Shown here piece by piece: positions 9,706-23,000 of a stretch of 64,000 nucleotides of DNA (its first letter is position 1; every line of letters starts with the position of its first letter). The notes beneath the pieces are model-generated. The model did no database searches, was not told where the DNA came from, and saw only the letters and a list, made by a program, of their open reading frames with translations. The DNA comes from Meconema thalassinum (Eukaryota > Arthropoda > Insecta > Orthoptera > Tettigoniidae), in contig CAMPQE020000052.1 of assembly GCA_946902985.2 (NCBI GenBank), positions 620,001 through 684,000 on the forward strand, written 5' to 3'. The position numbers were made by a program, and so were the translations under genes.

Positions 9706-11279
9706 ATTCTTGTCCAGCTGCACTGGTGACCGCAAAAGAGAGGCCGTGGGGCCATCACGTTTCCATTCTAGTCCAACAGTACTGGTGACTGCAAAAGAGA
9801 GGGCGTGGGGCCATTACGTTTCGATTCTAGTCCAGCTGTACTGGTGGCTGCAAAAGAGAGGGCGTGGGGCCATCACGTTTCGAATCTAGTCCCGCTGTAC
9901 TGGTGACCGCAAAAGAGAGGGCGTGGGGCCATCACGTTTCGATTCTAGTCCAGCTGCACTGGTGACCGCAAAAGAGAGGCCGTGGGGCCATCACGTTTCG
10001 TTTCTAGTCCAGCTGTACTGGTGACCACAAAAGAGAGGGCGTGGGGCCATCACGTTTTGATTCTAGTCCAGCTGTACTGGTGACCACAAAAGAGAGGCCG
10101 TGGGGCCATCACGTTTCGATTCTAGTCCAGCTGTAATGGTGACCGCAAAAGAGAGGCCGTGGGGTCATCACGTTTCGATTCTAGTCCAGCTGTACTGGTG
10201 ACCGCGAAAGAGAGGCCGTGGGGCCATCACGTTTCGATTCTTGTCCAGCTGCACTGGTGACCGCAAAAGAGAGGCCGTGGGGCCATCACGTTTCCATTCT
10301 AGTCCAACAGTACTGGTGACTGCAAAAGAGAGGGCGTGGGGCCATTACGTTTCGATTCTAGTCCAGCTGTACTGGTGGCTGCAAAAGAGAGGGCGTGGGG
10401 CCATCACGTTTCGATTCTAGTCCCGCTGTACTGGTGACCGCAAAAGAGAGGGCGTGGGGCCATCACGTTTCGATTCTAGTCCCGCTGTACTGGTGGCCGC
10501 AAAAGAGAGGGCTTGGGGCCATCACGTTTCGATTCTAGTCCAGCTGTACTGGTGACCGAAAAAGAGGGGTCGTGGGGCCATCACGTTTCGATTCTAGTCC
10601 AGCTGTACTGGTGACCGCAAAAGAGAGGGCGTGGGTCCATCACGTTTCGATTCTATTCCAGCTGTACTGGTGACCGCAAAAGAGAGGGCGTGGGGCCATC
10701 ACGTTTCGATTCTAGTCCAGCTGTACTGGTGACCGCAAAAGAGAGGGCGTGGGGCCATCACGTTTCGATTCTAGTCCAGCTGTACTGGTGGCTGCAAAAG
10801 AGAGGGCTTGGTGCCTTAACGTTTCGATTCTAGTCCAGCTGTACTGGTGACCGCAAAAGAGAGGGCTTGGGGCCATCACGTTTCGATTCTAGTCCAGCTG
10901 TACTGGTGACCGCAAAAGAGAGGCCGTGGGGCCATCACGTTTCGATTCTAGTCCAGCTGTACTGGTGACCACAAAAGGGAGGCCGTGGGGCCATCACGTT
11001 TCGATTCTAGTCCAGCTGTACTGGTGACCGCAAAAGAGAGGCCGTGGGGCCATCACGTTAAGATTCTAGTCCAGCTGTACTGGTGACCACAAAAGAGAGG
11101 CCGTGGGGCCATCACGTTTCGATTCTAGTCCAGCTGTACTGGTGACCGCAAAAGAGAGGGCGTGGGGCCATCACGTTTCGATTCTAGTCCAGCTGTACTG
11201 GTGGCTGCAAAAGAGAGGGCGTGGGGCCATCACGTTTCGATTCTAGTCCCGCTGTACTGGTGACCGCAAAAGAGAGGGC

Positions 11280-14170
11280 GTGGGGCCATCACGTTTCGAT
11301 TCTAGTCCCGCTGTACTGGTGGCCGCAAAAGAGAGGGCTTGGGGCCATCACGTTTCGATTCTAGTCCAGCTGTACTGGTGACCGAAAAAGAGGGGTCGTG
11401 GGGCCACCACGTTTCGATTCTAGTCCAGCTGTACTGGTGACCGCAAAAGAGAGGGCGTGGGTCCATCACGTTTCGATTCTATTCCAGCTGTACTGGTGAC
11501 CGCAAAAGAGAGGGCGTGGGGCCATCACGTTTCGATTCTAGTCCAGCTGTACTGGTGACCGCAAAAGAGAGGGCGTGGGGCCATCACGTTTCGATTCTAG
11601 TCCAGCTGTACTGGTGGCTGCAAAAGAGAGGGCTTGGTGCCTTAACGTTTCGATTCTAGTCCAGCTGTACTGGTGACCGCAAAAGAGGGGGCTTGGGGCC
11701 ATCACGTTTCGATTCTAGTCCAGCTGTACTGGTGACCGCAAAAGAGAGGCCGTGGGGCCATCACGTTTCGATTCTAGTCCAGCTGTACTGGTGACCACAA
11801 AAGGGAGGCCGTGGGGCCATCACGTTTCGATTCTAGTCCAGCTGTACTGGTGACCGCAAAAGAGAGGCCGTGGGGCCATCACGTTAAGATTCTAGTCCAG
11901 CTGTACTGGTGACCACAGAAGAGAGGCCGTGGGGCCATCACTTTTCGATTCTAGTCCAGCTGTACTGGTGGCCGCAAAAGAGAGGCCCTGGGGCCATCAC
12001 GTTTCGATTCTAGTCCAGCTGTACTGGTGGCCGCAAAAGAGAGGCCGTGGTGCCATCACGTTTCGATTCTAGTCCAGCTGTACTGGTGACCGCAAAAGAG
12101 AGGCCGTGGTGCCATCACGTTTCGTTTCTAGTCCAGCTGTACTGGTGACCACAAAAGAGAGGGCGTGGGGCCATCACGTTTCGATTCTAGTCCAGCTGTA
12201 CTGGTGGCCGCAAAAGAGAGGCCGTGGGGCCATCACGTTTCGATTCTAGTCCAGCTGTACTGGTGACCGCAAAAGAGAGGCCGTGGGGCCATCACGTTTC
12301 GTTTCTAGTCCAGCTGTACTGGTGACCACAAAAGAGAGGGCGTGGGGCCATCACGTTTCGATTCTAGTCCAGCTGTACTGGTGACCACAAAAGAGAGGCC
12401 GTGGGGCCATCACGTTTCGATTCTAATCCCGCTGTAATGGTGACCGCAAAAGAGAGGCCGTGGGGCCATCACGTTTCGATTCTAGTCCAGCTGTACTGGT
12501 GACCGCAAAAGAGAGGCCGTGGGGCCATCACGTTTCGATTCTTGTCCAGCTGCACTGGTGACCGCAAAAGAGAGGCCGTGGGGCCATAACGTTTCCATTC
12601 TAGTCCAACAGTACTGGTGACCACAAAAGAGAGGGCGTGGGGCCATTACGTTTCGATTCTAGTCCAGCTGTACTGGTGGCTGCAAAAGAGAGGGCGCGGG
12701 GCCATCACGTTTCGATTCTAGTCCCGCTGTACTGGTGACCGCAAAAGAGAGGGCGTGGGGCCATCACGTTTCGATTCTAGTCCCGCTGTACTGGTGGCCG
12801 CAAAAGAGAGGGCTTGGGGCCATCACGTTTCGATTCTAGTCCACCTGTACTGGTGACCGCAAAAGAGGGGTCGTGGGGCCATCACGTTTCGATTCTAGTC
12901 CAGCTGTACTGGTGACCGCAAAAGAGAGGGCGTGGGGCCATCACGTTTCGATTCTATTCCAGCTGTACTGGTGACCGCAAAAGAGAGGGCGTGGGGCCAT
13001 CACGTTTCGATTCTAGTCCAGCTGTACTGGTGACCGCAAAAGAGAGGGCGTGGGGCCATCACGTTTCGATTCTAGTCCAGGTGTACTGGTGGCTGCAAAA
13101 GAGATGGCTTGGTGCCTTCACGTTTCGATTCTAGTCCAGCTGTACTGGTGACCGCAAAAGAGAGGGCTTGGGGCCATCACGTTTCGATTCTAGTCCAGCT
13201 GTACTGGTGGCCGCAAAAGAGAGGCCGTGGGGCCATCACGTTTCGATTCTAGTCCAACAGTACTGTTGGCCACAAAAGAGAGGGCGTGGGGCCATCACGT
13301 TTCGATTCTAGTCCAGCTGTACTGGTGACCGCAAAAGAGAGGGCTTGGGGCCATCACGTTTCGATTCTAGTCCAGCTCTACTGGTGACCGCAAAAGAGAG
13401 GCCGTGGAGCCATCACGTTTCGATTCTAGTCCAGCTGTACTGGTGGCCGCAAAAGAGAGGCCATGGGGCCATCACGTATCGATTCTAGTCCAGCTGTACC
13501 GGTGACCACAAAAGACAGGACGTGGGGCCATCACGTTTCGATTCTAGTTCAGCTGTACTGGTGACCACAAAAGAGAGGGCGTGGGGCTATCACGTTTCGA
13601 TTCTAGTCCAGCTGTACTGGTGACCACAAAAGGGAGGCCGTGGGGCCATCACGTTTCGATTCTAGTCCAGCTCTACTGGTGACCACAAAAGAGAGGACGT
13701 GGGGCCATCACGTTTCGATTCTAGTTCAGCTGTACTGGTGACCACAAAAGAGCGGGCGTGGGGCCATCACGTTTCGATTATAGTCCAGCTGTACTGTAGA
13801 CCGCAAAAGAGAGGGCGTGGGGCCATCACGTTTCGATTATAGTCCAGCTGAACTGGTGACCGCAAAAGAGAGTGCGTGGGGCCATCACGTTTCGATTCTA
13901 GTCCAGCTGTACTGGTGACCGCAAAAGAGAGGGCGTGGGGCCATCACGTTTTGATTATAGTCCAGCTGTTCTGGTGACCACAAAAGAGCGGGCGTGGGGC
14001 CATCACGTTTCGATTATAGTCCAGCTGTACTGGTGACCACAAAAGAGAGGGCGTGGGGCCATCACGTTACGATTCTAGTCCAGCTGTACTGGTGACCGCA
14101 AAAGAGAGGGCGTGGGGCCATCACGTTTCGATTCTAGTCCAGCTGTACTGGTGACCGCAAAAGAGAGGCC
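11280..14170 (+). repeat. 49-monomer tandem duplication, unit 1
   Basis: 2891 bp (49 x 59). Markers here recur exactly 2891 bp to the right: gccttaacg 11639/14530, tccaacag 12604/15495 and 13253/16144, and the rare ggggccaccacg after aaaaagaggggtcg. I noticed only a handful of base differences between the units (for example gggcgcgggg near 12690 versus gggcgtgggg near 15581), so the duplication is recent. Confidence 0.85.
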
Positions 14171-17061
14171 GTGGGGCCATCACGTTTCGATTCTAGTCCC
14201 GCTGTACTGGTGGCCGCAAAAGAGAGGGCTTGGGGCCATCACGTTTCGATTCTAGTCCAGCTGTACTGGTGACCGAAAAAGAGGGGTCGTGGGGCCACCA
14301 CGTTTCGATTCTAGTCCAGCTGTACTGGTGACCGCAAAAGAGAGGGCGTGGGTCCATCACGTTTCGATTCTATTCCAGCTGTACTGGTGACCGCAAAAGA
14401 GAGGGCGTGGGGCCATCACGTTTCGATTCTAGTCCAGCTGTACTGGTGACCGCAAAAGAGAGGGCGTGGGGCCATCACGTTTCGATTCTAGTCCAGCTGT
14501 ACTGGTGGCTGCAAAAGAGAGGGCTTGGTGCCTTAACGTTTCGATTCTAGTCCAGCTGTACTGGTGACCGCAAAAGAGAGGGCTTGGGGCCATCACGTTT
14601 CGATTCTAGTCCAGCTGTACTGGTGACCGCAAAAGAGAGGCCGTGGGGCCATCACGTTTCGATTCTAGTCCAGCTGTACTGGTGACCACAAAAGGGAGGC
14701 CGTGGGGCCATCACGTTTCGATTCTAGTCCAGCTGTACTGGTGACCGCAAAAGAGAGGCCGTGGGGCCATCACGTTAAGATTCTAGTCCAGCTGTACTGG
14801 TGACCACAGAAGAGAGGCCGTGGGGCCATCACTTTTCGATTCTAGTCCAGCTGTACTGGTGGCCGCAAAAGAGAGGCCCTGGGGCCATCACGTTTCGATT
14901 CTAGTCCAGCTGTACTGGTGGCCGCAAAAGAGAGGCCGTGGTGCCATCACGTTTCGATTCTAGTCCAGCTGTACTGGTGACCGCAAAAGAGAGGCCGTGG
15001 TGCCATCACGTTTCGTTTCTAGTCCAGCTGTACTGGTGACCACAAAAGAGAGGGCGTGGGGCCATCACGTTTCGATTCTAGTCCAGCTGTACTGGTGGCC
15101 GCAAAAGAGAGGCCGTGGGGCCATCACGTTTCGATTCTAGTCCAGCTGTACTGGTGACCGCAAAAGAGAGGCCGTGGGGCCATCACGTTTCGTTTCTAGT
15201 CCAGCTGTACTGGTGACCACAAAAGAGAGGGCGTGGGGCCATCACGTTTCGATTCTAGTCCAGCTGTACTGGTGACCACAAAAGAGAGGCCGTGGGGCCA
15301 TCACGTTTCGATTCTAATCCCGCTGTAATGGTGACCGCAAAAGAGAGGCCGTGGGGCCATCACGTTTCGATTCTAGTCCAGCTGTACTGGTGACCGCAAA
15401 AGAGAGGCCGTGGGGCCATCACGTTTCGATTCTTGTCCAGCTGCACTGGTGACCGCAAAAGAGAGGCCGTGGGGCCATAACGTTTCCATTCTAGTCCAAC
15501 AGTACTGGTGACCACAAAAGAGAGGGCGTGGGGCCATTACGTTTCGATTCTAGTCCAGCTGTACTGGTGGCTGCAAAAGAGAGGGCGTGGGGCCATCACG
15601 TTTCGATTCTAGTCCCGCTGTACTGGTGACCGCAAAAGAGAGGGCGTGGGGCCATCACGTTTCGATTCTAGTCCCGCTGTACTGGTGGCCGCAAAAGAGA
15701 GGGCTTGGGGCCATCACGTTTCGATTCTAGTCCAGCTGTACTGGTGACCGCAAAAGAGGGGTCGTGGGGCCATCACGTTTCGATTCTAGTCCAGCTGTAC
15801 TGGTGACCGCAAAAGAGAGGGCGTGGGGCCATCACGTTTCGATTCTATTCCAGCTGTACTGGTGACCGCAAAAGAGAGGGCGTGGGGCCATCACGTTTCG
15901 ATTCTAGTCCAGCTGTACTGGTGACCGCAAAAGAGAGGGCGTGGGGCCATCACGTTTCGATTCTAGTCCAGGTGTACTGGTGGCTGCAAAAGAGATGGCT
16001 TGGTGCCTTCACGTTTCGATTCTAGTCCAGCTGTACTGGTGACCGCAAAAGAGAGGGCTTGGGGCCATCACGTTTCGATTCTAGTCCAGCTGTACTGGTG
16101 GCCGCAAAAGAGAGGCCGTGGGGCCATCACGTTTCGATTCTAGTCCAACAGTACTGTTGGCCACAAAAGAGAGGGCGTGGGGCCATCACGTTTCGATTCT
16201 AGTCCAGCTGTACTGGTGACCGCAAAAGAGAGGGCTTGGGGCCATCACGTTTCGATTCTAGTCCAGCTCTACTGGTGACCGCAAAAGAGAGGCCGTGGAG
16301 CCATCACGTTTCGATTCTAGTCCAGCTGTACTGGTGGCCGCAAAAGAGAGGCCATGGGGCCATCACGTATCGATTCTAGTCCAGCTGTACCGGTGACCAC
16401 AAAAGAGAGGACGTGGGGCCATCACGTTTCGATTCTAGTTCAGCTGTACTGGTGACCACAAAAGAGAGGGCGTGGGGCTATCACGTTTCGATTCTAGTCC
16501 AGCTGTACTGGTGACCACAAAAGGGAGGCCGTGGGGCCATCACGTTTCGATTCTAGTCCAGCTCTACTGGTGACCACAAAAGAGAGGACGTGGGGCCATC
16601 ACGTTTCGATTCTAGTTCAGCTGTACTGGTGACCACAAAAGAGCGGGCGTGGGGCCATCACGTTTCGATTATAGTCCAGCTGTACTGTAGACCGCAAAAG
16701 AGAGGGCGTGGGGCCATCACGTTTCGATTATAGTCCAGCTGAACTGGTGACCGCAAAAGAGAGTGCGTGGGGCCATCACGTTTCAATTCTAGTCCAGCTG
16801 TACTGGTGACCGCAAAAGAGAGGGCGTGGGGCCATCACGTTTTGATTATAGTCCAGCTGTTCTGGTGACCACAAAAGAGCGGGCGTGGGGCCATCACGTT
16901 TCGATTATAGTCCAGCTGTACTGGTGACCACAAAAGAGAGGGCGTGGGGCCATCACGTTACGATTCTAGTCCAGCTGTACTGGTGACCGCAAAAGAGAGG
17001 GCGTGGGGCCATCACGTTTCGATTCTAGTCCAGCTGTACTGGTGACCGCAAAAGAGAGGCC
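14171..17061 (+). repeat. 49-monomer tandem duplication, unit 2
   Basis: Second copy, directly adjacent to unit 1. At its right end the similarity to unit 1 stops: the monomer with gtcccgctg that begins each unit is not found again, and aaaagggagggcg monomers follow. This unit is also the start of the large segment A. Confidence 0.85.
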
Positions 17062-20000
17062 GTGGGGCCATCACGTTTCGATTCTAGTCCAGCTGTACTG
17101 GTGACCACAAAAGGGAGGGCGTGGGGCAATCACGTTTCGATTCTAGTCCAGCTGTACTGGTGACCGCAAAAGGGAGGGCGTGGGGCCATCACGTTTCGAT
17201 TCTAGTCCAGCTGTACTGGTGACCACAAAAGAGAGGGCGTGGTGCCATCACGTTTTGATTCTACTCCAGCTGTACTGGTGACCACAGAAGAGAGGGCGTG
17301 GGGCCATCACGTTTCGATTCTAGTCCAGCTGTACTGGTGACCGCAAAAGAGAGGCCGTGGGGCCTTCACGTTTCGATTCTAGTCCAGCTGTACTGGTGGC
17401 CGCAAAAGAGAGGCCGTGGGGCCATCACGTTTCGATTCTAGTCCAGCTGTACTGGTGGCCGCAAAAGAGTGGCCGTGGGGCCGTCACGTTTCGATTCTTG
17501 TCCAGCTGTACTGGTGACCACAAAAGAGAGGCCGTGGGGCCATCACGTTTCGATTCTAGTCCAGCTGTACTGGTGACCGCAAAAGAGAGGCCGTGGGGCC
17601 ATCACTTTTCGATTCTAGTCCAGCTGTACTGGTGGCCGCAAAAGAGAGGCCCTGGGGTCATCACGTTTCGATTCTAGTCCAGCTGTACTGGTGGCCGCAA
17701 AAGAGAGGCCGTGGGGCCATCACGTTTCGATTCTAGTCCAGCTGTACTGGTGGCCGCAAAAGAGAGGCCGTGGGGCCGTCACGTTTCGATTCTTGTCCAG
17801 CTGTACTGGTGACCACAAAAGAGAGGCCGTGGTGCCATCACGTTTCGTTTCTAGTCCAGCTGTACTAGTGACCACAAAAGAGAGGGCGTGGGGCCATCAC
17901 GTTTCGATTCTAGTCCAGCTGTACTGGTGGCCGCAAAAGAGAGGCCGTGGGGCCATCACGTTTCGATTCTAGTCCAGCTATACTGGTGACCGCAAAAGAG
18001 AGGCCGTGGGGCCATCACGTTTCGTTTCTAGTCCAGCTGTACTGGTGACCACAAAAGAGAGGGCGTGGGGCCATCACGTTTCGATTCTAGTCCAGCTGTA
18101 CTGGAGACCACAAAAGAGAGGGCGTGGGGCAATCACGTTTCGATTCTAGTCCAGCTGTACTGGTGGCCACAAAAGAGAGGCCGTAGGGCCATCACGTTTC
18201 GATTCTAGTCCAGCTGTACTGGTGACCACAAAAGGGAGGCCGTGGGGCCATCACGTTTCGATTCTAGTCCAGCTGTACTGGTGACCGCAAAAGAGAGGCC
18301 GTGGGGCCATCACGTTACGATTCTAGTCCAGCTGTACTGGTGACCACAGAAGAGAGGCCGTGGGGCCATCCCGTTTCGATTCTAGTCCAGCTGTACTGGT
18401 GACCGCAAAAGAGAGGGCGTGGGGCCATCACGTTTCGATTCTAGTCCAGCTCTACTGGTGACCGCAAAAGAGAGGCCGTGGGGCCATCACGTTTCGATTG
18501 TAGTCCAGCTGTACTGGTGGCCGCAAAAGAGAGGCCGTGGGGCCATCACGTTTCGATTCTAGTCCAGCTGTACTGGTGGCCGCAAAAGAGAGGCCGTGGT
18601 GCCATCACGTTTCGATTCTAGTCCAGCTGTACTGGTGACCGCAAAAGAGAGGCCGTGGGGCCATCACGTTTCGTTTCTAGTCCAGCTGTACTGGTGACCA
18701 CAAAAGAGAGGGCGTGGGGCCATCACGTTTCGATTCTAGTCCAGCTGTACTGGTGGCCGCAAAAGAGAGGCCGTGGGGCCATCACGTTTCGATTCTAGTC
18801 CAGCTGTACTGGTGACCGCAAAAGAGAGGCCGTGGGGCCATCACGTTTCGTTTCTAGTCCAGCTGTACTGGTGACCACAAAAGAGAGGGCGTGGGGCCAT
18901 CACATTTCGATTCTAGTCCAGCTGTACTGGTGACCACAAAAGAGAGGCCGTGGGGCCATCACGTTTCGATTCTAGTCCAGCTGTACTGGTGACCGCGAAA
19001 GAGAGGCCGTGGGGCCATCACGTTTCGATTCTTGTCCAGCTGCACTGGTGACCGCAAAAGAGAGGCCGTGGGGCCATCACGTTTCCATTCTAGTCCAACA
19101 GTACTGGTGACTGCAAAAGAGAGGGCGTGGGGCCATTACGTTTCGATTCTAGTCCAGCTGTACTGGTGGCTGCAAAAGAGAGGGCGTGGGGCCATCACGT
19201 TTCGATTCTAGTCCCGCTGTACTGGTGACCGCAAAAGAGAGGGCGTGGGGCCATCACGTTTCGATTCTAGTCCCGCTGTACTGGTGGCCGCAAAAGAGAG
19301 GGCTTGGGGCCATCACGTTTCGATTCTAGTCCAGCTGTACTGGTGACCGAAAAAGAGGGGTCGTGGGGCCATCACGTTTCGATTCTAGTCCAGCTGTACT
19401 GGTGACCGCAAAAGAGAGGGCGTGGGTCCATCACGTTTCGATTCTATTCCAGCTGTACTGGTGACCGCAAAAGAGAGGGCGTGGGGCCATCACGTTTCGA
19501 TTCTAGTCCAGCTGTACTGGTGACCACAAAAGAGGGGGCGTGGGGCCATCACGTTTCGATTCTAGTCCAGCTGTACTGGTGGCTGCAAAAGAGAGGGCTT
19601 GGTGCCTTAACGTTTCGATTCTAGTCCAGCTGTACTGGTGACCGCAAAAGAGAGGGCTTGGGGCCATCACGTTTCGATTCTAGTCCAGCTGTACTGGTGA
19701 CCGCAAAAGAGAGGCCGTGGGGCCATCACGTTTCGATTCTAGTCCAGCTGTACTGGTGACAACAAAAGGGAGGCCGTGGGGCCATCACGTTTCGATTCTA
19801 GTCCAGCTGTACTGGTGACCGCAAAAGAGAGGCCGTGGGGCCATAACGTTAAGATTCTAGTCCAGCTGTACTGGTGACCACAAAAGAGAGGCCGTGGGGC
19901 CATCACGTTTCGATTCTAGTCCAGCTGTACTGGTGACCGCAAAAGAGAGGGCGTGGGGCCATCACGTTTCGATTCTAGTCCAGCTCTACTGGTGACCGCA

Positions 20001-23000
20001 AAAGAGAGGCCGTGGGGCCATCACTTTTCGATTCTAGTCCAGCTGTACTGGTGGCCGCAAAAGAGAGGCCCTGGGGCCATCACGTTTCGATTCTAGTCCA
20101 GCTGTACTGGTGGCCGCAAAAGAGAGGCCGTGGTGCCATCACGTTTCGATTCTAGTCCAGCTGTACTGGTGACCGCAAAGAGAGGCCGTGGTGCCATCAC
20201 GTTTCGTTTCTAGTCCAGCTGTACTGGTGACCACAAAAGAGAGGGCGTGGGGCCATCACGTTTCGATTCTAGTCCAGCTGTACTGGTGGCCGCAAAAGAG
20301 AGGCCGTGGGGCCATCACGTTTCGATTCTAGTCCAGCTGTACTGGTGACCGCAAAAGAGAGGACGTGGGGCCATCACGTTTCGTTTCTAGTCCAGCTGTA
20401 CTGGTGACCACAAAAGAGAGGGCGTGGGGCCATCACGTTTCGATTCTAGTCCAGCTGTACTGGTGACCACAAAAGAGAGGCCGTGGGGCCATCACGTTTC
20501 GATTCTAATCCCGCTGTAATGGTGACCGCAAAAGAGAGGCCGTGGGGCCATCACGTTTCGATTCTAGTCCAGCTGTACTGGTGACCGCAAAAGAGAGGCC
20601 GTGGGGCCATCACGTTTCGATTCTTGTCCAGCTGCACTGGTGACCGCAAAAGAGAGGCCGTGGGGCCATAAAGTTTCCATTCTAGTCCAACAGTACTGGT
20701 GACCACAAAAGAGAGGGCGTGGGGCCATTACGTTTCGATTCTAGTCCAGCTGTACTGGTGGCTGCAAAAGAGAGGGCGTGGGGCCATCACGTTTCGATTC
20801 TAGTCCCGCTGTACTGGTGACCGCAAAAGAGAGGGCGTGGGGCCATCACGTTTCGATTCTAGTCCCGCTGTACTGGTGGCCGCAAAAGAGAGGGCTTGGG
20901 GCCATCACGTTTCGATTCTAGTCCAGCTGTACTGGTGACCGCAAAAGAGGGGTCGTGGGGCCATCACGTTTCGATTCTAGTCCAGCTGTACTGGTGACCG
21001 CAAAAGAGAGGGCGTGGGGCCATCACGTTTCGATTCTATTCCAGCTGTACTGGTGACCGCAAAAGAGAGGGCGTGGGGCCATCACGTTTCGATTCTAGTC
21101 CAGCTGTACTGGTGACCGCAAAAGAGAGGGCGTGGGGCCATCACGTTTCGATTCTAGTCCAGGTGTATTGGTGGCTGCAAAAGAGATGGCTTGGTGCCTT
21201 CACGTTTCGATTCTAGTCCAGCTGTACTGGTGACCGCAAAAGAGAGGGCTTGGGGCCATCACGTTTCGATTCTGGTCCAGCTGTACTGGTGGCCGCAAAA
21301 GAGAGGCCGTGGGGCCATCACGTTTCGATTCTAGTCCAACAGTACTGGTGGCCACAAAAGAGAGGGCGTGGGGCCATCACGTTTCGATTCTAATCCAGCT
21401 GTACTGGTGACCGCAAAAGAGAGGGCTTGGGGCCATCACGTTTCGATTCTAGTCCAGCTCTACTGGTGACCGCAAAAGAGAGGCCGTGGGGCCATCACGT
21501 TTCGATTCTAGTCCAGCTGTACTGGTGGCCGCAAAAGAGAGGCCGTGGGGCCATCACGTATCGATTCTAGTCCAGCTGTACCGGTGACCACAAAAGAGAG
21601 GACGTGGGGCCATCACGTTTCGATTCTAGTTCAGCTGTACTGGTGACCACAAAAGAGAGGGCGTGGGGCCATCACGTTTCGATTCTAGTCCAGCTGTACT
21701 GGTGACCACAAAAGGGAGGCCGTGGGGCCATCACGTTTCGATTCTAGTCCAGCTCTACTGGTGACCACAAAAGAGAGGACGTGGGGCCATCACGTTTCGA
21801 TTCTAGTTCAGCTGTACTGGTGACCACAAAAGAGCGGGCGTGGGGCCATCACGTTTCGATTATAGTCCAGCTGTACTGTAGACCGCAAAAGAGAGGGCGT
21901 GGGGCCATCACGTTTCGATTATAGTCCAGCTGTACTGGTGACCGCAAAAGAGAGAGCGTGGGGCCATCACGTTTCGATTCTAGTCCAGCTGTACTGGTGA
22001 CCGCAAAAGAGAGGGCGTGGGGCCATCACGTTTCGGTTATAGTCCAGCTGTTCTGGTGACCACAAAAGAGCGGGCGTGGGGCCATCACGTTTCGATTATA
22101 GTCCAGCTGTACTGGTGACCAAAAAAGAGAGGGCGTGGGGCCATCACATTACGATTCTAGTCCAGCTGTACTGGTGACCGCAAAAGAGAGGGCGTGGGGC
22201 CATCACGTTTCGATTCTAGTCCAGCTGTACTGGTGACCGCAAAAGAGAGGACGTGGGGCCATCACGTTTCGATTCTAGTCCAGCTGTACTGGTGACCACA
22301 AAAGGGAGGGCGTGGGGCAATCACGTTTCGATTCTAGTCCAGCTGTACTGGTGATCGCAAAAGGGAGGGCGTGGGGCCATCACGTTTCGATTCTAGTCCA
22401 GCTGTACTGGTGACCACAAAAGAGAGGGCGTGGTGCCATCACGTTTTGATTCTACTCCAGCTGTACTGGTGACCACAGAAGAGAGGGCGTGGGGCCATCA
22501 CGTTTCGATTCTAGTCCAGCTGTACTGGTGACCGCAAAAGAGAGGCCGTGGGGCCATCACGTTTCGATTCTAGTCCAGCTGTACTGGTGGCCGCAAAAGA
22601 GAGGCCGTGGGGCCATCACGTTTCGATTCTAGTCCAGCTGTACTGGTGGCCGCAAAAGAGAGGCCGTGGGGCCGTCACGTTTCGATTCTTGTCCAGCTGT
22701 ACTGGTGACCACAAAAGAGAGGCCGTGGGGCCATCACGTTTCGATTCTAGTCCAGCTGTACTGGTGACCGCAAAAGAGAGGCCGTGGGGCCATCACATTT
22801 CGATTCTAGTCCAGCTGTACTGGTGGCCGCAAAAGAGAGGCCCTGGGGCCATCACGTTTCGATTCTAGTCCAGCTGTACTGGTGTCCGCAAAAGAGAGGC
22901 CGTGGGGCCATCACGTTTCGATTCTAGTCCAGCTGTACTGGTGGCCGCAAAAGAGAGGCCGTGGGGCCATCACGTTTCGATTCTTGTCCAGCTGTACTGG

